In this document: positions 32,963 through 42,623 of the stretch, piece by piece
Layout: every line of letters begins with the position of its first letter
How positions within the stretch are numbered: the first letter of the stretch is position 1
From: Rhizomicrobium electricum
GTDB lineage: Bacteria; Pseudomonadota; Alphaproteobacteria; Micropepsales; Micropepsaceae
DNA: 64,000 nt
Direction of reading: 5' to 3'
NCBI RefSeq assembly: GCF_011762045.1
Contig: NZ_JAASQS010000001.1
Location: forward strand, 335,868 to 399,867
The notes under the pieces: generated by a model
The model's input: only the letters and a program-made list of their open reading frames with translations
The model's database searches: none
What the model was told of the DNA's origin: nothing
Translations under genes and position numbers: made by a program

Positions 32963-35785
32963 TTACTGCTTGCTCAGCACCGCCAGCGCAGCCGCACTCG
33001 TAGCAAGCTGGGCAAAGATCTGGACCGTATCCACCACGAACTGGTGGACGGTGTACGGATCGAGCTCACGCGGAACGAAGACCGTGCTTCCCACCGGGAT
33101 TTTCGAACCAAACCCGAAATTCAGCCACGAGTTGCTGTTGCTCCGCACCGAACCATCGGGAAGAACGATGATGATCCGCGAGGTGTCGGCCTGCTGCGTC
33201 GTGCCACCCGCCCGCTCGATGTAGTCGTCAACCGAGTTGGACGCCTCAAAGCGCTGGGCGCCGGAGCGCATGACCTCGCCCATCACCAATACCGTCGCAG
33301 GCTTCTTCGGAATCGTGATGCTGTCGCCGGATTCCAGAGCCGTGTCGAGATCGGGATGCTTCTGGAGCGCCGCCGGATCGGCGGTCACCGGGACACGTCC
33401 CAACGCCACGTTCTGCTCCAACTCGGTCATCAAGACTTCCATCGCCTTAAGGGTCTCCCCATTCGGCGCCTGGGCATTGGGCATGCTCGGTTTCACCATG
33501 AGAGCGAGCATCTGGTTGCGCATGTCGGCTATGACACGCCGGTTCTCGTCCTGCTCGGCCTCGGCGACGGAATCGCGAAGGAAGACCGCTCCCTCCGGGA
33601 AGGCCACATCGGTCATGCCGCCGGCGCGCTGCAGCACCGAACTGAGCTTTTCGTTGCGCAGGATGCTGTAAACGCCGGGATAACGGACCTCGCCGTCGAC
33701 TTTGACGGATCCCGAATACTTGTCGGAATAGACTCGGCGGAAATGGACGCGGTCGAACGGAGCGACGACGATTTTCGCAAACTGCTCCCTGGTGGCCGGA
33801 TAAGCGCTGCGCGAGGTGGTCGAACGTCCCGTGGAATTGTCGATCACGGTCGATGTCAGTTCGAATTCCGAGCTGTCGACGTCGTCGACAAGACCGCCGA
33901 TGGCCGCGAGCACCTCCTCCATGGTGGTTCCGGGTGCGACGAGGTAGAAGCCGGGCGCGTGAACAGCGCCGGACACGTTCACCCAATAATCGCTGAGCGA
34001 TTTTCCGAAGAATGCACCATCGGCCGCGCTCATGTCACCCTGACCTGGGGCGCCGGAATTTCCGGCATCGCCGGCAGCCGGTGCGCCGGACGGCCCAGCC
34101 GAAAGTCCGGCCGAACTGCTCCCGCCCGATCCTGCCGCGGAACGCGCATCCGCCGAAGTCATATCTCCGCCGGAGAATGATCCGGCATTGTTGTTGCCCG
34201 ACGTGCCGCCCTGGATCGATCGGTAATCCTGCCCGCCACCCTGCTGGCCTGAGCCTCGCGAATTGTCGCCTCTCTGACCTTGGGCATTCGTCCCACGCAC
34301 CCTCTTGCCGGTGTCGTCGTCCTTTTGATCGGCCTCGTCCAACTCATCTTTCAACGACTGGTCGAATTCCTGCTTGAACAAGCGGTCCCTGGCAAAAGCG
34401 GCAGCCAGGATCTTGCGCATTTCGACCTTGGTCAGGATGCGTACCGAGTCGTCCGACATCAGACGGACATTCTCTTTGCCCTGAACGACGTGCAGCGGCG
34501 AGAACGGCAAAGCCGAACGCTGGAGGGTCGCCGGATCCATCCGATCGATCACACCCATCAAGGTGTAGGCACCGGGTTGCAGGACATCCATCGACGGCAG
34601 GACGTCGTGCAGTGTCGCGTATTTCCCGAGCGCAAAAGAGCCGGGCGTGCGAACGGCACCCGTCAACTGAACCTGATTGATGGACACATCGACGGCCGTG
34701 CGCACGAGCACGACTTCGCCGTCTGCCACCGGAGCGTTGCGAGCGCCCGTCACATCGATAAACCGGCGCTTGCCGTCGGGCTGCATCTGCATCAGCGAGA
34801 TCGTATAGGAGCCCGGCACGGTCGTGCCGTTGGCCAGCCGCATGGCTTCATGAACACTGACGGAGCGAGCGCCCGGAGGAAGCTCGTAAATGCCCGGCCG
34901 GCGCACATTGCCCGCAACCGCGAGCGTCCGTCCGAGCGGCGGCACCACGATCTTGTCGCCCTCGGTCAGGACGGCATTATCCGCTGCCCCCCGGCCGATC
35001 ATCACGCTGTAGAGATCGACGGTCAGGATACGGTCGCCGCGCACGATCTGAATGCTGCGCAGACTGCCGCTTTTCTTGATGCCGCCGGAAACCAGCAGCG
35101 CGTCGACCACGGTCGAAAGACCCGTCAGCGTGCGCACGCCGGGGTCGCTCACCTCGCCGCTCACCAAAACACTGATCTGGCGCACGCGGCCGACCGTGAC
35201 GAAGGCCTCGGTCGACACAAAACTACGCCGAACGGTGGCGAGGAGGTTGCTGCGGAATTTGCCGAAGCTCTGGCCCGCGGCCGGCACCGGGTTCAGCTTC
35301 GGAAAGACCACGGAACCGTCGCGATTGATCTCCGCGCGGTATTCCATGTTCTCCTGGCCGCGCAGCGTGAGCACGATCTCGTCGCCGACACCGAGGATAT
35401 AGCGGTCCTGAACCGCACCGACCTGCGACTGGGTCACAGGACGGCCCTGGCCGAACTGGTCGTAGCCAAATTGCTGAAGCTTTGTTCCGGCGCGAGCCGA
35501 CAGGATGCGCTCCAAGTCCGTCGTACCCTGTGGGGCCGAAGTGCTGGTCGGCTCGAGGATGGTCTCGGTGCGGGAAACTGGGGGCTGGATGGTCTGCTGG
35601 GCGTTGTTACCGCCCTTCATCTGCTGCTGCATCTGCTGCAGCATCTGAAGCTGGTCGGGGGTAACGCCACTTGAGGACTGGGCCATTGCGGCCCCGCCCG
35701 GCAACCCGGTGAACAACAGCCCGCACAACCCCGCCATGCCCAACGCCCTCGCCAAATGGAGCGAGAGGCTGTCCTTCAACTGCAT
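32963..35785 (-). CDS. Large multi-SLBB polysaccharide export protein (Wza-like)
   Basis: 940 residues from the ATG at 35785 (GGGGG upstream); the longer frame upstream has no support. Signal peptide to about residue 35 (GAAMAQ). A polysaccharide export domain (YILGVGDEIVLTLRGQ, NRDGSVVFPKL) is followed by several SLBB domains (VLVSGEVSDPGVRTL, VAGNVRRPGIYELPPG, VQLTGAVRTPGSF, VNVSGAVHAPGFYL, VKVDGEVRYPGVYSI, VLVMGEVMRSGAQRF). A ~100-residue Gly/Ser/Gln-rich linker lies between them (about 34010-34290). Wza is only ~380 residues, so this is a much larger relative. It lacks a clear lipobox. Likely forms the periplasm-spanning export channel. Confidence 0.85.
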   Translation of the reverse strand: MQLKDSLSLHLARALGMAGLCGLLFTGLPGGAAMAQSSSGVTPDQLQMLQQMQQQMKGGNNAQQTIQPPVSRTETILEPTSTSAPQGTTDLERILSARAGTKLQQFGYDQFGQGRPVTQSQVGAVQDRYILGVGDEIVLTLRGQENMEYRAEINRDGSVVFPKLNPVPAAGQSFGKFRSNLLATVRRSFVSTEAFVTVGRVRQISVLVSGEVSDPGVRTLTGLSTVVDALLVSGGIKKSGSLRSIQIVRGDRILTVDLYSVMIGRGAADNAVLTEGDKIVVPPLGRTLAVAGNVRRPGIYELPPGARSVSVHEAMRLANGTTVPGSYTISLMQMQPDGKRRFIDVTGARNAPVADGEVVLVRTAVDVSINQVQLTGAVRTPGSFALGKYATLHDVLPSMDVLQPGAYTLMGVIDRMDPATLQRSALPFSPLHVVQGKENVRLMSDDSVRILTKVEMRKILAAAFARDRLFKQEFDQSLKDELDEADQKDDDTGKRVRGTNAQGQRGDNSRGSGQQGGGQDYRSIQGGTSGNNNAGSFSGGDMTSADARSAAGSGGSSSAGLSAGPSGAPAAGDAGNSGAPGQGDMSAADGAFFGKSLSDYWVNVSGAVHAPGFYLVAPGTTMEEVLAAIGGLVDDVDSSEFELTSTVIDNSTGRSTTSRSAYPATREQFAKIVVAPFDRVHFRRVYSDKYSGSVKVDGEVRYPGVYSILRNEKLSSVLQRAGGMTDVAFPEGAVFLRDSVAEAEQDENRRVIADMRNQMLALMVKPSMPNAQAPNGETLKAMEVLMTELEQNVALGRVPVTADPAALQKHPDLDTALESGDSITIPKKPATVLVMGEVMRSGAQRFEASNSVDDYIERAGGTTQQADTSRIIIVLPDGSVRSNSNSWLNFGFGSKIPVGSTVFVPRELDPYTVHQFVVDTVQIFAQLATSAAALAVLSKQ

Positions 35786-36116
35786 GTCGAACCCCCATTT
35801 ACGGTCGCAGGAACCCACCGATTTTTCGGAAATACCCAGGTTGATCCGATTATTAGCATGGGTTTCCCACGATTTGAAAGTAACCATGCGGCTGCGACAT
35901 CTGCCCAAACGATGCGGTCTCCATTCGCACGGAGTGGAGATCTTGAGGGGGCCCATCAAGGCCCGCATCGGCGATACCAGCGACCCCGATTACAAAGCCG
36001 CTGGAGCCACCAGCAACGGCCTGGCGATCTCGTCGTGATTCGCAAGATACGAGCGATCTAGTCGCATACTATGTCGCATCGCCTCGAACCGCGGGGTCGA
36101 ACCTCGAACGAAGAGC
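35786..36116. other. Leader/promoter region of the SLBB export gene
   Basis: 331 bp between rfbB (ends 36117) and the export gene. No convincing gene. On the minus strand AATAAT (35849-35854) and TTTCAA (35874-35879) form a weak promoter candidate with a long 19-bp spacer. It would give a leader of about 57 nt. It suggests that the export genes can be transcribed apart from the rfb genes. Confidence 0.3.
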
Positions 36117-37217
36117 CTATAACCCGCGCTGGGCGTAATTCATCTTCAGCCAGTCGCGGTAGCTCCCATCCAGGACGGCGCTCCACCACGGCTGATGGCC
36201 GAGGTACCAGTCCACGGTCCGGCCGATAGCATCCGCAAAATCGTGGCTCACCGCGTAGCCGAGTTCGCGGCGAATCTTGCTGTCGTCAATGGCATAGCGC
36301 CAGTCGTGCCCTTTGCGGTCGGCGACGAACGTCTTCAGCGATTCGCTCTTATTGCCCTTGGCCGCCGGAGCCTCGGGGAAACGCTTCGCCAGATCGGGCC
36401 GGGATGCGAATGCGGCATCCACTGCGGCGCAAATGCGGTCGATGACGGCCAGATTGGGAAGCTCCTCGCCGCCGCCGATATTGTAGGTCTCGCCGGGCCT
36501 GCCTTTGGCGAGAATCAGCTCAATGCCGCGGCAATGGTCTTCCACGAACAGCCAGTCGCGCACATTGCCGCCGTTGCCGTAGATCGGCAGCGGCTTGCCG
36601 CTCAGGGCATTGATGACGAACAGCGGGATCAGCTTTTCGGGGAACTGGTACGGGCCGTAGTTGTTGGAACAATTCGAAACTGTGGTTTGCAGACCGTAGG
36701 TCTGGCAATAGGCGCGCACCAGATGGTCCGATGCGGCCTTCGACGCGGAATAGGGCGAATTCGGCTGGTAAGGCGTGGTTTCGGTGAACGCTGCATCGTC
36801 CGGCGCGAGCGAACCGAACACCTCGTCGGTCGAGACATGATGGAAACGATGCGGCCGGCCGCTGCCCTGATCGAGCCATTCCGCCTTGGCCGCTTTGAGC
36901 AGCGTGTGGGTGCCGACGATGTTGGTATCGATGAACGCATCCGGGCCATGAATCGACCGGTCGACATGGGTCTCGGCGGCAAAATGCACGATGGTGTCGA
37001 TCGCGCGCTCGGCCAACAGCCGCTTGACCAGATCGTAGTCCCGGATGTCGCCCTGGACGAACGCGACGTCGGGAATGCCATCCAGACTGGCGGCATTGCC
37101 GGCATAGGTCAGCGCGTCGAGCGCCACGATGCCGTCGCCGGGATGGGTACGGCGCCAGTAGCGCACAAAATTAGCGCCGATGAAGCCGGCCGCGCCGGTC
37201 ACCATGAGATTAGGCAT
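36117..37217 (-). CDS. rfbB: dTDP-glucose 4,6-dehydratase
   Basis: 366 residues, normal family length. Converts dTDP-glucose to dTDP-4-keto-6-deoxyglucose. Rossmann motif GAAGFIGAN (residues 8-16); substrate region HFAAETHVDRSI; the catalytic STDEVFG loop; YSASKAASD with the YxxxK pair; NNYGPYQFPEKLIP; NVRDWLFVEDHC. Last in the rfbA-rfbC-rfbD-rfbB operon. Its ATG overlaps the end of rfbD by 8 bp, which implies translational coupling. Confidence 0.95.
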   Translation of the reverse strand: MPNLMVTGAAGFIGANFVRYWRRTHPGDGIVALDALTYAGNAASLDGIPDVAFVQGDIRDYDLVKRLLAERAIDTIVHFAAETHVDRSIHGPDAFIDTNIVGTHTLLKAAKAEWLDQGSGRPHRFHHVSTDEVFGSLAPDDAAFTETTPYQPNSPYSASKAASDHLVRAYCQTYGLQTTVSNCSNNYGPYQFPEKLIPLFVINALSGKPLPIYGNGGNVRDWLFVEDHCRGIELILAKGRPGETYNIGGGEELPNLAVIDRICAAVDAAFASRPDLAKRFPEAPAAKGNKSESLKTFVADRKGHDWRYAIDDSKIRRELGYAVSHDFADAIGRTVDWYLGHQPWWSAVLDGSYRDWLKMNYAQRGL

Positions 37218-38067
37218 GCGGCAGTCTCCCCATCATCTCGCGCAGGGCTTCGCGCCAGTGCCTGCCAACACCGATCGCGGCATGGCTCTTGGATTTGTCC
37301 AACACGCTGAAGGCCGGGCGCCGGGCGGGTGTCGGATAGTCCTTGGTGCCGATCGGCACCACCATCGCAGCCTTTTTGAGCGCGCCGGCCGCAAGGCCTT
37401 CTTCACGGATCGCCACGGCGAAATCGTACCAGCTCGCCACGCCTTCGTTGGTGAAATGGAAAACGCCGCTCGCACCCTGCCCGGCCAGCGCCCACAGCGC
37501 CGCCGCCAGATCGCGGGCATAGGTCGGCGTGCCGATCTGGTCGGCAACCACGGCGAGGCGGTCGCGCTCGGCCATCAGCCGCAGCATGGTCCGCACAAAG
37601 TTCCGGCCGGTCTCGTCATAGACCCAGGCGGTGCGCACAACCAGATTGCGAGGATGCGTCAATGCCAGACGCTCGCCCGCCAGCTTGGTGCGTCCGTAAA
37701 CGCTGAGCGGATTGGGCGCATCGTCCGGCGCATACGGCCGGCCCAGCACACCGTCGAACACAAAGTCGGTGGACACATGCACCAAGCACGCGCCGACACG
37801 CACCGCGGCCTCCGCGAGCGCGCCAACGGCTGCGGCATTGACCCGTTCGGCTGCCGCTTCATCCTGCTCCGCCGCGTCCACCGCGGTATAGGCGGCGGCA
37901 TTGAACACTACGTCGGGGCGTACGCGATCCAGCCAGCCTTGTACCTGATCGGGATCGGTCAGATTGCATTCCGCCTCCGGCGGCGCGACCGCTTCGGCCC
38001 CTTCCGGCACGGCGGCAGCGAGCCCCCGGCCGAGCTGCCCATTGGCTCCGATAATCAGAGCCTTCAT
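37210..38067 (-). CDS. rfbD: dTDP-4-dehydrorhamnose reductase
   Basis: 285 residues from the ATG at 38067 (ATGA overlap with the end of rfbC). Last step of dTDP-L-rhamnose synthesis, NAD(P)H-dependent reduction. GANGQLGRGL nucleotide site (residues 7-16), NAAAYTAVDAAE, VSTDFVFDG, YGRTKLAGE with catalytic Tyr and Lys, RTAWVY, and DQIGTPTYARDLA. All are diagnostic of RfbD/RmlD. A further-upstream in-frame start would run far into rfbC and is not used. Confidence 0.95.
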   Translation of the reverse strand: MKALIIGANGQLGRGLAAAVPEGAEAVAPPEAECNLTDPDQVQGWLDRVRPDVVFNAAAYTAVDAAEQDEAAAERVNAAAVGALAEAAVRVGACLVHVSTDFVFDGVLGRPYAPDDAPNPLSVYGRTKLAGERLALTHPRNLVVRTAWVYDETGRNFVRTMLRLMAERDRLAVVADQIGTPTYARDLAAALWALAGQGASGVFHFTNEGVASWYDFAVAIREEGLAAGALKKAAMVVPIGTKDYPTPARRPAFSVLDKSKSHAAIGVGRHWREALREMMGRLPHA

Positions 38068-38609
38068 GGGAACACCTCCGCATCGGCGAGGAGTTTTCCG
38101 ACCTGATCCTTCGCCGACAGAACCGGCGCCACTCCTTGCAGCGGCCACGTAATGCCGATCGCCGGATCGTTCCAGAGGATCGAACGCTCGTGGGCCGGGG
38201 CATAGAAATCGGTGCACTTGTAGAGGAACTCGCTGCCGTCCTCGAGGCAAAGGAAGCCATGCGCAAATCCCGGCGGGATCCAGAGCTGCCGCCTGTTCTC
38301 GGCCGACAGTTCGACGCCGATCCAGCGGCCGAAATTGGGAGACGACTTCCGGATATCGACGGCGACGTCGAACACCCGGCCGGCAACCACCCGGATGAGT
38401 TTTCCCTGCGTATTCTGGATTTGATAATGCAGTCCGCGCAGCACGCCCTTGCCGGACCGGCTATGGTTCTCCTGCACGAACGACAGGTCGAGGCCCGCTT
38501 CGGCCCACGTCCTGGCGTTCCAGCTTTCCAGGAAGAACCCGCGCCGATCCTCGAACACCTTCGGCTCGATGATCTTGACGCCCGCCAGCGCGGTATCAAT
38601 CACATTCAT
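38064..38609 (-). CDS. rfbC: dTDP-4-dehydrorhamnose 3,5-epimerase
   Basis: 181 residues, the usual size. Epimerises dTDP-4-keto-6-deoxyglucose at C3 and C5. Cupin fold with [31 protein letters not shown] (catalytic His in GLHYQ), [18 protein letters not shown] and [13 protein letters not shown]. Starts inside the rfbA stop (ATGA overlap at 38606-38609) and ends inside the rfbD start in the same way, so the operon is tightly coupled. Confidence 0.95.
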   Translation of the reverse strand: MNVIDTALAGVKIIEPKVFEDRRGFFLESWNARTWAEAGLDLSFVQENHSRSGKGVLRGLHYQIQNTQGKLIRVVAGRVFDVAVDIRKSSPNFGRWIGVELSAENRRQLWIPPGFAHGFLCLEDGSEFLYKCTDFYAPAHERSILWNDPAIGITWPLQGVAPVLSAKDQVGKLLADAEVFP

Positions 38610-39523
38610 GAACGCAACTCCGACGTCAACAGACGCATCAGATACTCGCCGTAACCGCTTTTGCGGAGGGGAGCAGCAAGCTTCTCCAGTTGACCGGAGT
38701 TGATATAACCCATGCGCCAAGCGATCTCTTCAGGGCAGCAGATCTTGAAGCCCTGCCGGTCCTCGACGATCTTGACGTATACCGACGCGTCGACCAACGA
38801 GCGATGCGTGCCGGTATCGAGCCAGGCATAGCCGCGCCCCATCACTTCGACATTCAGCGTGCCGGCCGCCAGATACATGCGATTCAAGTCGGTGATTTCG
38901 AGCTCGCCGCGCGCGGACGGCGTGATGGCGTGGGCGTATTCCACCGCCTTCTCGTCATAAAAATAGAGACCGGTCACGGCGTAGTTCGATTTCGGCGTCG
39001 CCGGCTTTTCCTCGATGCACTGGGCCTTGCCTTTGGCATCGAACGACACCACGCCATAGGCACGCGGATCGGAGACATAGTAGCCGAACACAGTCGCCCC
39101 CGTGGTCCGCGCTGCAGCGCGGGCAAGCAGGTCCCGCAATCCCTGGCCGTAAAAGATGTTGTCGCCGAGGATCAACGTCGAGGGACGGCCCGCGACGAAG
39201 TCCTTGCCGATATGAAAGGCCTGGGCCAATCCACCGGGCTCCGGCTGCACGGCATATTCGAGGGAAAGACCCCAATCCGATCCGTCGCCGAGCAGCCGCT
39301 GGAAACACGCCAGATCTTCCGGCGTGGTGATGATGAGAATCTCGCGGACGTTCGCCAGCATCAGCACCGACAGCGGATAGTAAATCATCGGCTTGTCGTA
39401 GATCGGCACCAATTGCTTGCTCAGCGCCTTGGTCGCCGGATAGAGCCGTGTACCCGATCCGCCCGCCAGGATGATGCCCCTGCGAGATGCCGCCGAAGCG
39501 TTCGTTTTCGTGCCGTCGCTCAC
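38606..39523 (-). CDS. rfbA: Glucose-1-phosphate thymidylyltransferase
   Basis: 305 residues from a GTG at 39523 preceded by GGAGGGG; the ATG at 39541 has no ribosome site. Makes dTDP-glucose from dTTP and glucose-1-phosphate, the first step of dTDP-L-rhamnose synthesis. Nucleotidyltransferase signature [40 protein letters not shown], and [10 protein letters not shown]. First gene of the rfbACDB operon, 135 bp downstream of the Wzy-like gene. Confidence 0.95.
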   Translation of the reverse strand: MSDGTKTNASAASRRGIILAGGSGTRLYPATKALSKQLVPIYDKPMIYYPLSVLMLANVREILIITTPEDLACFQRLLGDGSDWGLSLEYAVQPEPGGLAQAFHIGKDFVAGRPSTLILGDNIFYGQGLRDLLARAAARTTGATVFGYYVSDPRAYGVVSFDAKGKAQCIEEKPATPKSNYAVTGLYFYDEKAVEYAHAITPSARGELEITDLNRMYLAAGTLNVEVMGRGYAWLDTGTHRSLVDASVYVKIVEDRQGFKICCPEEIAWRMGYINSGQLEKLAAPLRKSGYGEYLMRLLTSELRS

Positions 39524-39658
39524 CGAAGATCCCCTCCGCATCCACGAGATATGTCTTTAGTGGACATGAAGGCAAGACAGTTGCCAAAGAGATGCAACGC
39601 TATGCCGCTCATGTCCGAGACTAAAACCTCGCCGAAGCACTGCAAATGCCAAAATTAG

Positions 39659-40924
39659 TCACATTCCGTCTGCAGACGACGGTATCGCGACTCTCGGTCT
39701 CATGCGCTGCAGACTGCATCTCAGTTCTTCCGCCAGATGTGAGAAACCGCCGAAAATCACTAGCATCGGAAATGGCGTGAAAAAGATGGGCTCACTCAGC
39801 AAAGCGACGAACAACAGCCCGCCCACGATTTTCGGATGCGGAAACAGCCTTGATGTAAATAAGCCGACGACGAAAGGAATACTAAGCAAGATTCCCGTGC
39901 AGACCAACAGCATCACGACACCGTTGGTCGTCGTGCGCAGCATCGTCTTTTCCTGATCGACAAAATAAACGGGATATCCCGCCTTTTTAAGCGCTCTGGC
40001 GTAGTCCGTAGGAGCAAAACCGATACCGAACAGCGGATGATCCGTGAAGATATCCACTCCCGCCTTCAAGTCAGTCAGTCTGGCCACATATGAGCCTGCG
40101 TCGGCGCCCGAAAACTTGTCGGCGGCATTTCGGTACATATAGGCACCCAGGACCGGCGTGAGGACAATACCGACGACGACGGCAAGGATGACCTTACTTC
40201 GCCTCATCGTGCCAAATACCCAAGCGAATTTTATGCAAATCAGGGCGACACATATCATGGCGCCTGTTGTCGACCACGTGGACAACACGGCCAGCAGACC
40301 CAGAGAGGACTGCCGCCAGCTTTTGAACACGAACAGGGCCAGATAGAAATAGACGTTCAAATAAATCTGGAAAATACCCGGCTCCCAAAAAAAGCCCGAA
40401 GGACGGATGAAGCCATCGTCACTGTCGAGCGCGTAACTTCTAAAATGATAAATCAGCACCAAGAGGAATGATCGCGTATTCGGCCCAAAGAAATCGATCG
40501 TCACGAAAAGCGGATTCATCGTGTTCGCGAGTACACACGTAACCACGGACTGAATCGCCATCCATTTCAATATCGGATAAAGGTCCTTTGAAAGCGTATC
40601 GCGACCTTCGCACAAATACACATTCAGCAGCAGCGCTGCCCCGAGGAAATTGGCGAGTCTGATGGCGAACTGACTGATCCCAGATTGGTTCGGCCAAATT
40701 GTTTGAACAAAGAGCACGACCGATATCAGTGCCAAGACAGGGATAATCCCGCGATGAATCTTGTTCCTGGCTTTTATGAGAACAATGCAAATCCCGAGCA
40801 AAATGAGGATCAACGGGATTCGCGGAAACAGAAACCAACCGCCGCTGAGCAGCATGGCCGATACCAGTGCCACTCGCCTGAGCACGTCGATCTTCGTCAG
40901 GTCCTGGGTCTTCTGTATCGACAT
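39659..40924 (-). CDS. wzy: Wzy-like O-antigen/capsule repeat-unit polymerase
   Basis: 421 residues from the ATG at 40924; a GTG at 41011 would add 29 non-hydrophobic residues and is less likely. About 11 membrane spans, a large periplasmic loop, and the O-antigen ligase/polymerase-type signature HPLFGIGFAPTDYA late in the protein. Wzy sequences are poorly conserved, so the call rests on topology, this motif and place in the cluster. It would link lipid-carried repeat units in the periplasm. The stretch looks more AT-rich than its neighbours, as is common for wzy genes acquired by transfer. Confidence 0.7.
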   Translation of the reverse strand: MSIQKTQDLTKIDVLRRVALVSAMLLSGGWFLFPRIPLILILLGICIVLIKARNKIHRGIIPVLALISVVLFVQTIWPNQSGISQFAIRLANFLGAALLLNVYLCEGRDTLSKDLYPILKWMAIQSVVTCVLANTMNPLFVTIDFFGPNTRSFLLVLIYHFRSYALDSDDGFIRPSGFFWEPGIFQIYLNVYFYLALFVFKSWRQSSLGLLAVLSTWSTTGAMICVALICIKFAWVFGTMRRSKVILAVVVGIVLTPVLGAYMYRNAADKFSGADAGSYVARLTDLKAGVDIFTDHPLFGIGFAPTDYARALKKAGYPVYFVDQEKTMLRTTTNGVVMLLVCTGILLSIPFVVGLFTSRLFPHPKIVGGLLFVALLSEPIFFTPFPMLVIFGGFSHLAEELRCSLQRMRPRVAIPSSADGM

Positions 40925-41075
40925 CTGGTTACCCAGCAAGCGGTCATATTTCCCGACAGGCTGATAAGCGTTCCATTCTGAGCGGGGATAACGGTATAGA
41001 ACGCTCCTCACCCCAACTGCCAGCCAACCTCGACGTTGCCTTCAGCACTCGGCCCCGCCAGCCATATCGCTGCCG

Positions 41076-42623
41076 TTAAGCGACTTCCTCTCCCGCCATT
41101 TTTGCCGCAACAAGATGATTTAGCAAGGACAGTGGGCGCCCCTCTTCAGCGGCCTGTACCATCACCGCCACCGCCGGATCCTGGTACATTTCGTCAAAAC
41201 TCACCCTGTGCCTGGAGATTTCCATGGGTGTGTAGGGCGTGAACGCCCAGTTTCTGCATTGCGTCAGATAATAGCAGTAGTACGCGTCCCTCTTCATTTC
41301 CGGCGTGACCGTCAGACCGCCCCTCGCCGCCTGCAGGAGCGTGGAATGGTAGTCTTGCTGGCTGCGGCAGGCCCATACAAATCCCAGGCCGGAGTAATAC
41401 GAGTTCGACTCCGTGATTACCGGCTTGCCAAGAGCCGTGGCCTCCACCCCCAGTGTCGAGGTGTACACGATGACGGCAGCCACACTGTCGAGAAGATCAT
41501 AGCTGTTCACGTCTTCTTCCGCCGCGATGAAGCGGATGCGCGGATCGGCACCGAAATTGCTGGAAAGCAACTTGGCGTAATTATCGGTGGAGCGCGCCCC
41601 CTCCAGTCTCTCGGCGGGATGCTGCCGAATGACGATGAGATTGTCCGTGTGGTCGAGCAGGAAGCGAACGGTTTCGACAACCCACTCCATGCTCGTCTTG
41701 AAGACGCTATGCAGACCGAGCGCAGCGCCGTCCCACGACGAATTCAACGCGATCATCACGGCGCCCGCGTACTGATGGCAACTGCCGGACGAGCCACGCT
41801 TTTGCGATGAGAACTTGTCAGTGCCGGAACGGCGAAGGCCCATTTCCGTATGGGCCATCTTCAAGACATAGTCGTGTTCGGCCGGGCTCGCCAAGCAGCG
41901 CTCCTTCAGGGCCCCATGTGCGAGCGGAATGTCCTGAAGCTGGCAAGCGACACCAGTCACTGCCAGCATGGCGACACCGCTCGCCCCACCGTCATAACTG
42001 ACGATCCGCATGCCGGCGGCCCGTGCACATGCGACCCACAGTCCGCTGTTACCGTACACGCCACCCGGAACGAACAAAACGTCGAACCTGCCGCTCCGCA
42101 TTACTTCCGAAATTGCGCCGTAAGCCCCGCTGTACTGCGTAGTGAACAAATTGACGAGCTCGGCGCGGCGGTTCTCGATCATCTCGCCGCGCAACGTCCA
42201 AACCGTATTCAACTCCGCCAAACGCGAGATGGTGCGGCCGGCTTCCTCATCCAAAGGATTTTCAGGTTTGGTCGAGCTTAAGTAAGCCACTTCGAACCGG
42301 CGTCCCACCAGCCCGAGTACCATCCGGATGCAAGCCATCAGGAAATAGTGGCGGAAGATATTGGTCCCGAACCGACTATCATCGACAACAAACGAGACTT
42401 TGTGCCCCTTCCTGGCAATCAGCATGGCGAAAGCGAGTGAGTAAAACGGAGTTCCGGAACCCAACCAGGGCGCGATCACGACGAGGTATTTTTCCGCCTC
42501 GGCCCGGATCTCACCTCGAATCTCAAAACTCCGCACATAGCGCCGCATCCGCAGCGTGTGCAGAATTGACCGGAGCGGATTGAACCCTATCGTGTTCCTA
42601 AGAAACCGCTTAATGAAGAGCAT
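41076..42623 (-). CDS. Putative capsule-type (Kdo/nonulosonate-like) glycosyltransferase
   Basis: 515 residues, soluble, GT-B-like. The early VIAPWLGSGTPFYSLAFAMLIARKGHKV resembles a first Rossmann half. The second half has IVIRQHPAERLEG and VYTSTLGVEATALGKPVITESNSYYSGLGF. This pattern is seen in capsule synthesis proteins related to KpsC/KpsS, which use CMP-Kdo. Since the cluster makes a CMP-nonulosonate and has no recognisable sialyltransferase, this gene is a candidate for that role (inference). It overlaps the wzx end by 37 bp. Confidence 0.5.
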   Translation of the reverse strand: MLFIKRFLRNTIGFNPLRSILHTLRMRRYVRSFEIRGEIRAEAEKYLVVIAPWLGSGTPFYSLAFAMLIARKGHKVSFVVDDSRFGTNIFRHYFLMACIRMVLGLVGRRFEVAYLSSTKPENPLDEEAGRTISRLAELNTVWTLRGEMIENRRAELVNLFTTQYSGAYGAISEVMRSGRFDVLFVPGGVYGNSGLWVACARAAGMRIVSYDGGASGVAMLAVTGVACQLQDIPLAHGALKERCLASPAEHDYVLKMAHTEMGLRRSGTDKFSSQKRGSSGSCHQYAGAVMIALNSSWDGAALGLHSVFKTSMEWVVETVRFLLDHTDNLIVIRQHPAERLEGARSTDNYAKLLSSNFGADPRIRFIAAEEDVNSYDLLDSVAAVIVYTSTLGVEATALGKPVITESNSYYSGLGFVWACRSQQDYHSTLLQAARGGLTVTPEMKRDAYYCYYLTQCRNWAFTPYTPMEISRHRVSFDEMYQDPAVAVMVQAAEEGRPLSLLNHLVAAKMAGEEVA

